From Caulobacter sp. (lineage in GTDB: Bacteria > Pseudomonadota > Alphaproteobacteria > Caulobacterales > Caulobacteraceae): DNA of 47,051 bases. Of this stretch, positions 1 to 8,572 are shown piece after piece; the stretch's first letter is position 1; every line of letters begins with the position of its first letter. The notes under the pieces are model-generated. The model saw only the letters and a program-made list of their open reading frames with translations, did not search any database and had not been told where the DNA came from. The translations under genes were made by a program, and so were the position numbers. Location of the stretch: positions 1 through 47,051 of the forward strand of contig JAMFTA010000075.1 of NCBI GenBank assembly GCA_026225565.1, read 5' to 3'.

Positions 1-31
1 ATCTGTTCCTTTGGCCTAATGGAAGGCTGCA

Positions 32-958
32 ATGCCGAGAATGACCAAGACCACTCTGACCCATCTGCAACGGTTAGAAGCAGAGAGCATCCAAATTCTC
101 CGTGAGGCTGTCGCTGAGAGCGAGCGTCCGGTGATGCTGTATTCGGTCGGCAAAGACAGTTCGGTGATGCTTCACCTGGCCGTCAAGGCGTTCTACCCCT
201 CGAAGGTTCCCTTTCCGTTACTCCACGTGGACACGACCTGGAAGTTCAAGGCCATGTACGAGCTGCGCGACCGCATGGCGCGCGAGAGCGGGATGGAGCT
301 CTTGGTCTATAAGAACCCGGACGCGGAAGCGCGGGGGATCAACCCCTTCGACCACGGCCCCCTGCACACGGATATGTGGAAGACCGAAGGTCTGAAGCAG
401 GCGCTCGACCACTACGGGTTTGACGTAGCCTTCGGCGGCGCACGCCGGGACGAGGAGAAGAGCCGAGCCAAGGAGCGCATCTTTTCGTTCCGAACGGCGT
501 CCCACGCCTGGGACCCGAAGAAGCAGCGCCCCGAATTGTGGAACCTCTACAATGCGAAGAAGTCCAAGGGCGAGAGCATCCGCGTCTTTCCGATCAGCAA
601 CTGGACCGAGCTCGACATTTGGCAATATATCCAGCTGAACGACATTCCGATCGTGCCGCTCTATTTCAGCGCCGTGCGCCCAACCTATGAGCAGGACGGG
701 CAACTGTTCATGGCCGACGATATCGAGCGGATGGAAAAGGTTTTGGGCCGCCGTCCCGAAATCGTCGATCGCTCGATCCGCTTTCGCACCCTCGGCTGTT
801 TTCCTTTGACCGGCGCGGTCGAGAGCACCGCCGCCACCCTCTCCGAAGTCATCCAGGAAATGCTGCTGACCACCACCTCCGAGCGTCAGGGCCGCGTCAT
901 CGACAAGGACGGCGGCGACGCCAGTATGGAGAAGAAGAAGCAGGAAGGGTATTTCTGA
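32..958 (+). CDS. cysD: Sulfate adenylyltransferase subunit 2 (ATP sulfurylase small subunit)
   Basis: Cytoplasmic enzyme that, with the GTPase CysN, adenylates sulfate to adenosine 5'-phosphosulfate (APS), the first step of assimilatory sulfate reduction. The 308-residue protein has the usual family length. Residues 38-44 (SVGKDSS) are the PP-loop of the ATP-pyrophosphatase fold, and the C-terminal [16 protein letters not shown] stretch is typical of CysD. The ATG at 32 follows GGAAGG with a 5-base gap, so this start is preferred over the ATG at 41. The gene is followed by cysNC with a TGATG stop/start overlap, so the two subunits are translationally coupled. The promoter lies mostly before the window. 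Identification is firm. Confidence 0.97.
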   Translation: MPRMTKTTLTHLQRLEAESIQILREAVAESERPVMLYSVGKDSSVMLHLAVKAFYPSKVPFPLLHVDTTWKFKAMYELRDRMARESGMELLVYKNPDAEARGINPFDHGPLHTDMWKTEGLKQALDHYGFDVAFGGARRDEEKSRAKERIFSFRTASHAWDPKKQRPELWNLYNAKKSKGESIRVFPISNWTELDIWQYIQLNDIPIVPLYFSAVRPTYEQDGQLFMADDIERMEKVLGRRPEIVDRSIRFRTLGCFPLTGAVESTAATLSEVIQEMLLTTTSERQGRVIDKDGGDASMEKKKQEGYF

Positions 959-2877
959 TGGCCGATGTCAGCACCGCAGCCGATCAGATCTACGTCGTAG
1001 ACGACCTGATCGCCCAGGATATCGACGCCTATCTCGACCAGCATCAGCACAAGTCGCTGCTTCGCTTCATCACCTGCGGATCGGTGGACGATGGAAAATC
1101 CACCCTGATCGGGCGGCTGCTCTACGATTCCAAGATGATCTTCGAGGATCAGCTAGCCAGTCTTGAGGCGGACTCAAAGCGCGTCGGCACCCAGGGCCAG
1201 GAGATCGACTTCGCCCTCTTGGTGGACGGTCTGGCCGCCGAGCGCGAGCAGGGCATCACCATCGATGTCGCCTACCGCTTCTTCTCCACCGAAAAGCGCA
1301 AATTCATCGTCGCCGACTGCCCTGGGCACGAGCAATATACGCGCAACATGGTGACCGGCGCCTCGACCGCCGATCTGGCCGTGATCCTGATCGACGCCCG
1401 CAAGGGCGTGCTGACCCAGACCCGCCGGCACAGCTATCTGACCCACCTCCTGGGCATCCGTCACATCGTGCTGGCCGTGAACAAGATGGATCTGATCGAC
1501 TACGATCAGGCCAAGTTCGACGCCATCGTGGCGGAATATCGCGCCTTCTCGACTTCTATCGGCGTCGCCAACTTCACCCCGATCCCGATTTCGGGGTTCA
1601 AGGGCGACAACATCACCGCCCCCTCGGCCAACACCCCCTGGTACACCGGCAAACCCCTGATCGAACATCTGGAGACGGTGGAGCTGGACGCCGACGCGGC
1701 CCAGGCGAGGCCGTTTCGTATGCCGGTGCAGTGGGTCAATCGACCCAATCTCGATTTTCGGGGCTTTTCCGGCCTCATCGCCACGGGCGCCTTGAAGCCG
1801 GGCGACCCGATCCGGGTGGTTCCCTCGGGCAAGACCTCGACCGTCTCGCGGATCGTCACCCTCGACGGCGACCTCGACCAGGCGGTCGCCGGCCAATCGG
1901 TGACGCTCTGCCTGGCCGATGAGATCGACTGTTCGCGCGGCGACGTGATCGCCACCGCCAACGATCCGCCCCAGGTCGCAGACCAGTTCGAGGCGGTCAT
2001 CGTCTGGATGGATGACGAGGCCTTGACGCCGGGACGCGCCTACTGGCTCAAGCTCGGCACCCAGACGGTCTCGGCCAATATCCAGTCGCCCAAATACACC
2101 ATCAATGTGAATACGATGGAGCATATGGCGGCCAAGACGCTGGAGCTGAACGCCATCGGCGTCGCTAACATCTCCACCGATCGTCCGCTAGTGTTCGAAC
2201 CCTACGTCGATAGCCGAACGCTCGGCGGGTTCATCCTTGTCGACAAGATCACCAACGCCACCGTCGCCGCGGGGATGCTGAACTTCTCCTTGCGCCGGGC
2301 GCAGAACATCCACTTGCAGGCCCAGGAGGTCAGTCGCGAGGCGCACGCGGCGCTGAAGAACCAGAAGCCGGCCGTGCTATGGTTCACAGGGCTCTCCGGC
2401 GCCGGCAAATCGACCATCGCCAACCTAGTCGAGAAGAAGCTGGTGCGGATGAACCGCCATACCTTCCTGCTCGATGGCGACAATGTCCGCCATGGCATTA
2501 ACAAGGACCTCGGGTTCACCGAAACCGACCGGATCGAGAACATCCGCCGTGTCGGCGAAGTGGCGCGCCTGATGGCGGATGCGGGGCTGATCGTCGTCAC
2601 CGCCTTTATCTCGCCGTTCCGCGCCGACCGGCAGATGGTCCGCGACCTCTTGCCCGATGGCGAGTTCTTCGAGGTGTTCATCGACACCTCCCTCGCCGAC
2701 GCCGAAGCGCGCGACGTGAAGGGGCTATACAAGAAGGCCCGTGCGGGCGAGTTGAAGAACTTCACCGGCATCGATAGTCCCTACGAGGCGCCGGAGCGGC
2801 CCGAGATCCACATCGAAACCGCCCGCATGACGCCGGACGAGGCCGCCGACTTGATCGTAGCCAGGCTGATCCCATGA
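958..2877 (+). CDS. cysNC: Bifunctional sulfate adenylyltransferase subunit 1 / adenylylsulfate kinase
   Basis: Fusion of the GTPase subunit of ATP sulfurylase (CysN) with APS kinase (CysC), 639 residues. The N-terminal part shows the elongation-factor-like GTPase motifs: P-loop GSVDDGKS at 41-48, then DCPGH and NKMD. The C-terminal part starts around residue 460 with its own P-loop, GLSGAGKS at 478-485, followed by the DGDNVRHG segment that binds APS. The product drives sulfate to APS by GTP hydrolysis and then phosphorylates APS to PAPS. Such fusions are common in proteobacteria. It overlaps cysD by one base (TGATG) and cysQ by four (ATGA), so the three genes form one operon. No PAPS reductase or sulfite reductase gene is in the window. 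Confidence 0.97.
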   Translation: MADVSTAADQIYVVDDLIAQDIDAYLDQHQHKSLLRFITCGSVDDGKSTLIGRLLYDSKMIFEDQLASLEADSKRVGTQGQEIDFALLVDGLAAEREQGITIDVAYRFFSTEKRKFIVADCPGHEQYTRNMVTGASTADLAVILIDARKGVLTQTRRHSYLTHLLGIRHIVLAVNKMDLIDYDQAKFDAIVAEYRAFSTSIGVANFTPIPISGFKGDNITAPSANTPWYTGKPLIEHLETVELDADAAQARPFRMPVQWVNRPNLDFRGFSGLIATGALKPGDPIRVVPSGKTSTVSRIVTLDGDLDQAVAGQSVTLCLADEIDCSRGDVIATANDPPQVADQFEAVIVWMDDEALTPGRAYWLKLGTQTVSANIQSPKYTINVNTMEHMAAKTLELNAIGVANISTDRPLVFEPYVDSRTLGGFILVDKITNATVAAGMLNFSLRRAQNIHLQAQEVSREAHAALKNQKPAVLWFTGLSGAGKSTIANLVEKKLVRMNRHTFLLDGDNVRHGINKDLGFTETDRIENIRRVGEVARLMADAGLIVVTAFISPFRADRQMVRDLLPDGEFFEVFIDTSLADAEARDVKGLYKKARAGELKNFTGIDSPYEAPERPEIHIETARMTPDEAADLIVARLIP

Positions 2878-3620
2878 TGGATGACACAGCGCTTGCCGTG
2901 CATCTGGCCGAGACCGCCGGGAAAATCCTACTCGCGGTGCGCGACAGCGGCCTCTTCTCGGCCAAGGCCCTGGGCAAGGCCGGCGATCAGACCGCCAACC
3001 AGTTCCTGATCCATGCCCTGCGCGAGGCCCGCCCCGACGACGGCCTGCTCTCCGAGGAAGAAAAGGACAATGCCGAACGGTGCGCCAAGTCGCGCGTCTG
3101 GATCATCGATCCCCTCGACGGCAGCCGGGAATATGGCGAATGCCGCACCGACTGGGCCGTGCATGTCGCCCTGGCGGTGGATGGCGTGGCCAGCGTCGGC
3201 GCGGTGGCCCTGCCCGGCCTTGGCCTCACCTTGAGCTCCGGCGCACCCCAGCCGCTTCCGCCGGCGAACAGCCCATTGAAGATGTTGGTCAGCCGCACCC
3301 GCCCCGCCGCCGAGGCCGTCGCGGTCGCCAAGGCCATGGGAGCGGAACTGCTCGGCATGGGATCGGCCGGGGCCAAGGCCATGGCGGTGGTGCGCGGCGA
3401 GGCGGATATCTATCTGCACACCGGCGGGCAATATGAGTGGGACAATTGCGCCCCCGCCGCGGTGGCGAAGGCGGCCGGCCTGCACGTCAGCCGCGCCGAC
3501 GGCTCGCCTCTCCAATACAACGGCGAGAACCCATACCTGCCCGACCTATTGATCTGTCGGCCCGAACTGGCGGCGGCGGTGCTCGGTCACGTCAAGGCGC
3601 TGCTGACCCAACCCGCCTGA
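2874..3620 (+). CDS. cysQ: 3'(2'),5'-bisphosphate nucleotidase CysQ
   Basis: Inositol-monophosphatase-fold enzyme that removes the 3'-phosphate from PAP (and PAPS), clearing the by-product of PAPS reduction. It has 248 residues, near the normal length. The metal-binding signature is visible as [11 protein letters not shown] around residues 77-87, with an upstream LLSEEE acidic motif, and the second signature is [14 protein letters not shown] near residue 189. The ATG at 2874 overlaps the cysNC stop by four bases; a second ATG follows directly at 2877 and could also be used. Placement behind cysD-cysNC supports a role in sulfate assimilation. The next gene is convergent, so the operon ends here. 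Confidence 0.94.
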   Translation: MMDDTALAVHLAETAGKILLAVRDSGLFSAKALGKAGDQTANQFLIHALREARPDDGLLSEEEKDNAERCAKSRVWIIDPLDGSREYGECRTDWAVHVALAVDGVASVGAVALPGLGLTLSSGAPQPLPPANSPLKMLVSRTRPAAEAVAVAKAMGAELLGMGSAGAKAMAVVRGEADIYLHTGGQYEWDNCAPAAVAKAAGLHVSRADGSPLQYNGENPYLPDLLICRPELAAAVLGHVKALLTQPA

Positions 3621-3648
3621 CATCGCCTTTGCGAGGGCGCCTCTCCGT

Positions 3649-5244
3649 TCAGTTCGCGCGGACGACGACGATGCTGCCCTCGGCGTCGGCCGAGATATAC
3701 AAGGCTCCGTCCGCTCCGGCGGCTATGCCGGCGAAGGGGCCCATCGGGCCAGAGAGAGGCGGAATGGCGCGCAGGACCTTAGGCGTCACGCCAGGCGGCG
3801 CGCCGACCGGCAAGTTGGAGGCGATGGTCCGACGCGCGCCGCTCAAGAGATCATGCTCGATCAACGTCTTGGCGAGGGCATCCACGATATAGAGCTTTCC
3901 GTCTCTAGTGACGACGCCCTGCGGCCGCTCCAGCCCATCGATCACAGTTTCGGCCCGCCCGCGCGCTAGCTTCACCACTCTGCCGCCCAAGCATTCGCTG
4001 ACATAGAGGGCGCCATCCGTGTCGATCGCGACGCCCATGGGCTCACGAAGGCCGGTGGCGAGCACTTCGACATCGCCCGCTGCGGCCGACAGGACGCGGC
4101 CCGTACCGGCCTCCGCAAAGACCACCCCGCCGCCGGCCGCAACCGCGACCCCGTAAAGCCGGTCGAAGCCCTCGCAGATGACCTCGCTCCACTGCTCGGC
4201 GGGACGCCAGCGCGCGACCTGGCCGTTGGCGGTGGTGACGACGAACTCGCCGGGGCCGGAGGTTGCGACGCCGCGGGTGTAGCCGGGGCAACCGGGGGTG
4301 AACAGCATGGCGGCAAAGGCGCGCGCCTCGCCCGGGCGCAGAGTGTAGCAATAGGGTCCATCGGCGATGAACAGCACGCCGTCCGAACCCATGGCCAGAC
4401 CGAGGGGCCAGTTGAACCCGTCCGGCACGACGGAGCGCAGGGCGCCGCCCTCCAGCACCTCGTTGACCTGACCGGAAATGCTGGAGACGAACAGGCGCTC
4501 GCCGACAAAGGCGAGGTTATCGAGGCCGGGGGCGATGTCGGCGAGAACCGTCTGGTCGCCAGTGCGCGGATCGATGCGCAGCACCTGCCCGCTATGGACC
4601 TGGGTGGAGACGATGCGGCCTTTTGAGTCGAACTTGACCGCGTCGGGCACGCCGAGACCCGTGGCCACCGTCTCCGCCGCGCCGCCATCCAGGCCCACGC
4701 GCCAGATCTCGTTGGTCCCCATGATGGGGATGTAGAGCATACCGTCGGGGCCGACCTCCATGGCGTTGGGCATGGGCACGTCTTCGAGCAGGATCCGAGG
4801 CGCGCCGCCGTTGAGGTCGAGCTCCATGATCCGGCCGCCGGGACGGCACTCCCCTGCAAACAGGCGGCCCCGATGGATGGTGATCGGGTTGGCGCAGGGC
4901 ATGTCGCCATAGACCACACTGGTCGCGCCATTGGGCGCCAACATGCTGACCCGGCCTTCGGTGATCTCGGTCGCGTAGAGATTGCCGTGGGCGTCGAAGG
5001 CGATGTCGTCCGGCGCGACGATAGCGCGCCCCATCGGGCTGATCGCCTCCACCATGCCGCTATCCACATCGATGGCGCTGATCTGGCTGCCCGACACCTG
5101 GGCGACATAGATGCGGCCATCGGGACTGGTGCGCAGACCATTGGCGCCGAACAGGCGGCTAGGCGGGGTGATCCGCTCCAGCGTCCAGCCCTCGACGGCG
5201 CGGGCCGAACCGCCCGCGGTATAGCGTCCGTGATCCGCCGGCAT
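3649..5244 (-). CDS. NHL/SMP-30-type beta-propeller protein, possible lactonase or sugar-acid-lactone hydrolase
   Basis: The 531-residue protein is built almost entirely of repeats of the form (x)LY(V/I)xxxxxGxVxxh. About eleven can be counted by eye, for example NLYATEITEGRV, MLYIPIMGTNEI, ALYVSECLGGRV and ALYISADAEGSI. This matches NHL or SMP-30/gluconolactonase propellers, and the number suggests two stacked propellers. The open frame extends upstream to 5601, but that part lies inside the ThDP-enzyme gene; the ATG at 5244 has a good site (GGGAGAAGG) and is chosen. No signal peptide is seen, so it is probably cytoplasmic. It is last in a minus-strand run after the ThDP enzyme, Rieske oxygenase and Baeyer-Villiger monooxygenase. 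A lactonase role would fit that setting but is inference; a binding-only propeller is possible. Confidence 0.75.
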   Translation of the reverse strand: MPADHGRYTAGGSARAVEGWTLERITPPSRLFGANGLRTSPDGRIYVAQVSGSQISAIDVDSGMVEAISPMGRAIVAPDDIAFDAHGNLYATEITEGRVSMLAPNGATSVVYGDMPCANPITIHRGRLFAGECRPGGRIMELDLNGGAPRILLEDVPMPNAMEVGPDGMLYIPIMGTNEIWRVGLDGGAAETVATGLGVPDAVKFDSKGRIVSTQVHSGQVLRIDPRTGDQTVLADIAPGLDNLAFVGERLFVSSISGQVNEVLEGGALRSVVPDGFNWPLGLAMGSDGVLFIADGPYCYTLRPGEARAFAAMLFTPGCPGYTRGVATSGPGEFVVTTANGQVARWRPAEQWSEVICEGFDRLYGVAVAAGGGVVFAEAGTGRVLSAAAGDVEVLATGLREPMGVAIDTDGALYVSECLGGRVVKLARGRAETVIDGLERPQGVVTRDGKLYIVDALAKTLIEHDLLSGARRTIASNLPVGAPPGVTPKVLRAIPPLSGPMGPFAGIAAGADGALYISADAEGSIVVVRAN

Positions 5245-5318
5245 CGCCTTCTCCCTTATCCTGAAACCCTCCCCCTTCCCGTGGTGCGGGCGGGTAGGCG
5301 GGCCGCCCGGTCGAACGC

Positions 5319-7052
5319 CTATTGTGTTCCTTCGGCGTACCAAGTGCGGAATTCGGCGTACTTCGGCATTTCCTCGGAATTCGCCTTGGGGTCGATCACC
5401 ACATGCACCACCCCCACCTTGCCGCTGGCGTAGGCGCGCGCGATGGCGGGACCGATATCCTCGGCCCTCGTGACGTACTCTCCATGGCAGCCGAAGCCCT
5501 CGCCGACCTTGTCGAAGCGGACATCCTTGCTCCAGTGCGTGCCCGTCTCGGCCGTGCCCTGCCCAAAGGTGCGCTTGTAGACGCCCACTTCCAGGCCCCA
5601 CTGATTATCCACGCCGACTACGCAGACCAGGGGCAGGTTGGTGCGCGCCGCGGTCTCCAGCTCGGCGATATGGAACATGAAGGACGAGTCGCTGGTCAGC
5701 AGCATCCCTGGGCGCTGCTTGCCGGTGGCCGCCTGGTCGGCCAGCATCGCGCCTGTGGCGTAGGGCAGACCGGTGCCGATATGGCCGAAGTTCTGGTTCC
5801 AGATCACGTCGTGCGGCTTGCACTGGGAATAGGTCCATTGGAAAATCACCGTGGCGCCGCCATCGCGGATCATGATGCCGTCCTTGGGGAAGGCCTTGGT
5901 GGCCTCGACGACGAAGCGCGAGGTGTGAATGGGCACGTCGCCCGCGCCATCGCTCTTGGTCAACGTTTCCTCGGCCAGCGAAGCGATTTCAGCTGCGCCG
6001 TCCTTCATGAATTTGGCGAGACCGGCTGCGGGCGCGCGCGGGGTGGACTTGAGCGCTGAGACCAGTTGCGGCACGACGCCGCGAAGGTCCCCGACCAGGG
6101 GCACGTCGATCGGGCGATTGACGCCGATAGCGGCGGGATCCTGCTCCACATAGATCCACTTGCGGATGGCTTCGTTCTTCACCCAATACCGCCAACGTCC
6201 GTAATGCACCGGCTCGCCCAGCTCGGTGCCGAGTGCGAGGCAGAGGTCGGATTCCGTGACCGCTTCGATGGAGGCGTCGGAGAAGACGTATTGGAAGGTG
6301 CGGTCTTCCAGACCTGGGATATAGGACGTGCCGCCGGAGGTCTGGATCACCGGGCAGTTCATCAGTTCGGCCAGTTCCTTCACCGCCGCGCCGGTGCGCG
6401 AGGTGTGGACGCCGTGGCCGACAAGCAGGATCGGGTTCTTGGCTTCCCGGATCAGCTTGGCCGCTTCATTGACCCTGTCGATGTCCGCGCCCTGATTGAC
6501 CAGGCGGTAGCGCGCGGGCGCCAAGGGCTCGGGCAGGTCCAGTTCTTCTGTGATGATATGGCTGGGATATTCGATATAGACCGGGCCCGGGGTGCCGCCC
6601 ATCGCCTTGCGGATGCCTTCGCGGATGATCTCGTCGGTCTGGTCGGCGTATTCGATCGAGGCCGCGTATTTCACCGAATTCTCGAACAATGGCATCTGCT
6701 TGACGAACTGGATGCGGCCGCGGCGCACGCGCTGCTCGGTGACGCGGGCCCGCTGGCCGCTGAGGAAGATGACCGGCGAATTCTCAACCAGGCAGCATTG
6801 AATGGCGGGTGCGGCGTTGGCGATGCCTGGGCCCAGGGTGCCGATGCACACAGCCGGCTTGCCGGTCATGCGCGAAGCGGCCTCGGCCATGAAGCCGGCC
6901 GCAGCCTCATGGTGGGGAGCGACGACCGTCCACCCGCGCTTTTCGGCCTCAAGGAACATATGGACGAAATTCGGATCTGGAATGCCAAATAGGGTGTTGA
7001 TGCCTTCCACTTCGAAAAGTTCAAGTATACGTTTGTAAACCGGCACGCCCAT
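5319..7052 (-). CDS. Thiamine-diphosphate-dependent enzyme, acetolactate synthase-like family
   Basis: The 577-residue protein has the three-domain layout of the acetolactate synthase/benzoylformate decarboxylase superfamily. The N-terminal PYR domain carries the cofactor-activating glutamate (HHE, E49) and a TLGPGIAN segment. A central domain follows, then a C-terminal PP domain. The ThDP/Mg signature is altered: GDG is replaced by S454-D455-S456, and the later Asn pair reads D482-N483. The Mg-binding Asp is kept. The family includes decarboxylases, C-C ligases and cyclohexane-1,2-dione hydrolase, and the sequence does not say which reaction applies. It lies 56 bases after the Rieske gene and 74 before the propeller gene on the same strand, probably one transcript. 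The ribosome binding site before ATG 7052 is weak and A-rich. Confidence 0.85.
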   Translation of the reverse strand: MGVPVYKRILELFEVEGINTLFGIPDPNFVHMFLEAEKRGWTVVAPHHEAAAGFMAEAASRMTGKPAVCIGTLGPGIANAAPAIQCCLVENSPVIFLSGQRARVTEQRVRRGRIQFVKQMPLFENSVKYAASIEYADQTDEIIREGIRKAMGGTPGPVYIEYPSHIITEELDLPEPLAPARYRLVNQGADIDRVNEAAKLIREAKNPILLVGHGVHTSRTGAAVKELAELMNCPVIQTSGGTSYIPGLEDRTFQYVFSDASIEAVTESDLCLALGTELGEPVHYGRWRYWVKNEAIRKWIYVEQDPAAIGVNRPIDVPLVGDLRGVVPQLVSALKSTPRAPAAGLAKFMKDGAAEIASLAEETLTKSDGAGDVPIHTSRFVVEATKAFPKDGIMIRDGGATVIFQWTYSQCKPHDVIWNQNFGHIGTGLPYATGAMLADQAATGKQRPGMLLTSDSSFMFHIAELETAARTNLPLVCVVGVDNQWGLEVGVYKRTFGQGTAETGTHWSKDVRFDKVGEGFGCHGEYVTRAEDIGPAIARAYASGKVGVVHVVIDPKANSEEMPKYAEFRTWYAEGTQ

Positions 7053-7108
7053 GCTTTATCTCTTTTTTTAATATGGATACGAATGCTGAACGCTATCAGC
7101 GACGCAGA

Positions 7109-8488
7109 TCAGGTGCGCTTAAGTAGTCTCGGCCAGCCCCGGCCCATATAGCGGGCTAGGTTGCGATGAAAGTTGGTGACCTTCCGCTCTTGGTGGGGAT
7201 TGGGCAGCGTGCCTCGAAAGCCCCGAGACTTCATGCCCCGCTGCACCGAGGCCATGTTGGAGAAGTCTTGGGCCAGCACCGAGCCCCATTTCTCCGCCGT
7301 CGGCTCAGCATAGACCCACTCGGTCTTCGGCGCCTGGCCATCGGGGAAGCGTTCGATGGCATAGGATTCGAAGATGCACTTGCTGGGATCGTCGCCGTAG
7401 GGCCGAGCGCGGTAGCACAGCGCAAAGGTGATCCCCTGCAGGATGGCCATGTTCGGAAAGATGCTCCAGGCCAGTCCCGCCTTCGACATCTGTTGCGATG
7501 TGATCTCCGGCCAGTCCACCCCGCGCGCGGCGTCGTCGGCCTTGGCCGAGGCGAGCCAATGGGCGATCACCTCTTGCGCCGGCGTCCCCTCCGGAAGCTC
7601 GTCGACCAAGCGCTTCGCGGCGTTCACCAGCGTCTCGGTGGTGCTGGCGTTATTGACCGTGTTGTAGATCTCGTTCTGCAGCTCATAGGTGGAGATGCGG
7701 GCGTCAGGCCCCTTCCCCGCCCGGGTGATCGTCGAGCTCTGGTCCATTTTCAGATCAGGGTTTCGCTGATCGAAACCGCTGACCCCGTGCAGTTCGTGGG
7801 CGGCGCTATAGGCGTAATATTCGCCATATTCGAGCAACTGCGGATGGGTGCCCTGAACGTGATAGGGCTCCATGAAGGCTTCCAGCGCCGTCTTCCAATT
7901 GGAGTCGTAGATAACCCATTGCCGCCACTTGTAGCGCATCTTCTCGAACGCGAAGGGATCGAGGATGCCGGCGGCGGGCTCCAAATAGTCGCGCAGCGGA
8001 ACGCACTCTGGATCCATGTTGATGAAAATCCAGCCCCCCCAGGTATCGACCCTGACCTCGGCCAGGGAGGTCCGCTCGGAGGTAAGCTCCCCCTTCCAGT
8101 CGGACTCGTCGAGGATGTAGGTGTTCTTTCCCTGCAGATCGAAGGTCCAGCCGTGGAAGCCGCAAACGAACCGCTTGCGATTGCCGCAGGTGCGGTTCGC
8201 ATCGCAAGGCGTATCGATCAGCCGGCGGCCGCGATGGGGGCAGACGTTGTGATAAGCCTTGAGCGAATCTGGCGCGGTCCGAACGACCAGGATCGCATCG
8301 TCGCCAATGTCGTAGGTGATGAAGTCGCCAACCTTGGGGACTTCCTCGACACGGCCGGCGTGCTGCCAGACCTTGGCCCACAGCAGATCGGCTTCGGCGG
8401 CGGCATAGTCGCGCGAGGTGAACGCCTCTACCGAATAGGTCAGCGGTTCAATCAGATCTTCGACGCTGATCTCAACAGGCTTATTCAT
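7109..8488 (-). CDS. Aromatic-ring-hydroxylating-type Rieske oxygenase, alpha subunit
   Basis: Terminal oxygenase component that would hydroxylate an organic substrate using electrons from a separate reductase. The Rieske [2Fe-2S] ligands are visible as CPH (C83, H85) and CGFH (C109, H112). The mononuclear iron site appears in the NWKTALEAFMEPYHVQGTH segment, with the E-x-x-Y-H-x4-H spacing. Length is 459 residues, normal for an alpha subunit. The open frame starts at 8530, but the ATG at 8488 follows GGGAGGA at good spacing and is preferred. No beta subunit, ferredoxin or reductase gene is nearby, so electron transfer partners must come from elsewhere. It sits between the Baeyer-Villiger monooxygenase and ThDP enzyme genes. 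Substrate is unknown. Confidence 0.92.
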   Translation of the reverse strand: MNKPVEISVEDLIEPLTYSVEAFTSRDYAAAEADLLWAKVWQHAGRVEEVPKVGDFITYDIGDDAILVVRTAPDSLKAYHNVCPHRGRRLIDTPCDANRTCGNRKRFVCGFHGWTFDLQGKNTYILDESDWKGELTSERTSLAEVRVDTWGGWIFINMDPECVPLRDYLEPAAGILDPFAFEKMRYKWRQWVIYDSNWKTALEAFMEPYHVQGTHPQLLEYGEYYAYSAAHELHGVSGFDQRNPDLKMDQSSTITRAGKGPDARISTYELQNEIYNTVNNASTTETLVNAAKRLVDELPEGTPAQEVIAHWLASAKADDAARGVDWPEITSQQMSKAGLAWSIFPNMAILQGITFALCYRARPYGDDPSKCIFESYAIERFPDGQAPKTEWVYAEPTAEKWGSVLAQDFSNMASVQRGMKSRGFRGTLPNPHQERKVTNFHRNLARYMGRGWPRLLKRT

Positions 8489-8572
8489 GACATCCTCCCG
8501 GGCGCTTCGGACCGATCGGCTCGGCGCCACTCTAATTCAGGTCCTCGCCCAGCCAAAACGCAGCCAGGATGG

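Noticed and set aside
5245..5601. N-terminal 119-residue extension of the propeller protein frame
   Set aside because: It overlaps the end of the ThDP-enzyme gene, looks like low-complexity frame shadow, and ATG 5244 has a strong ribosome binding site.
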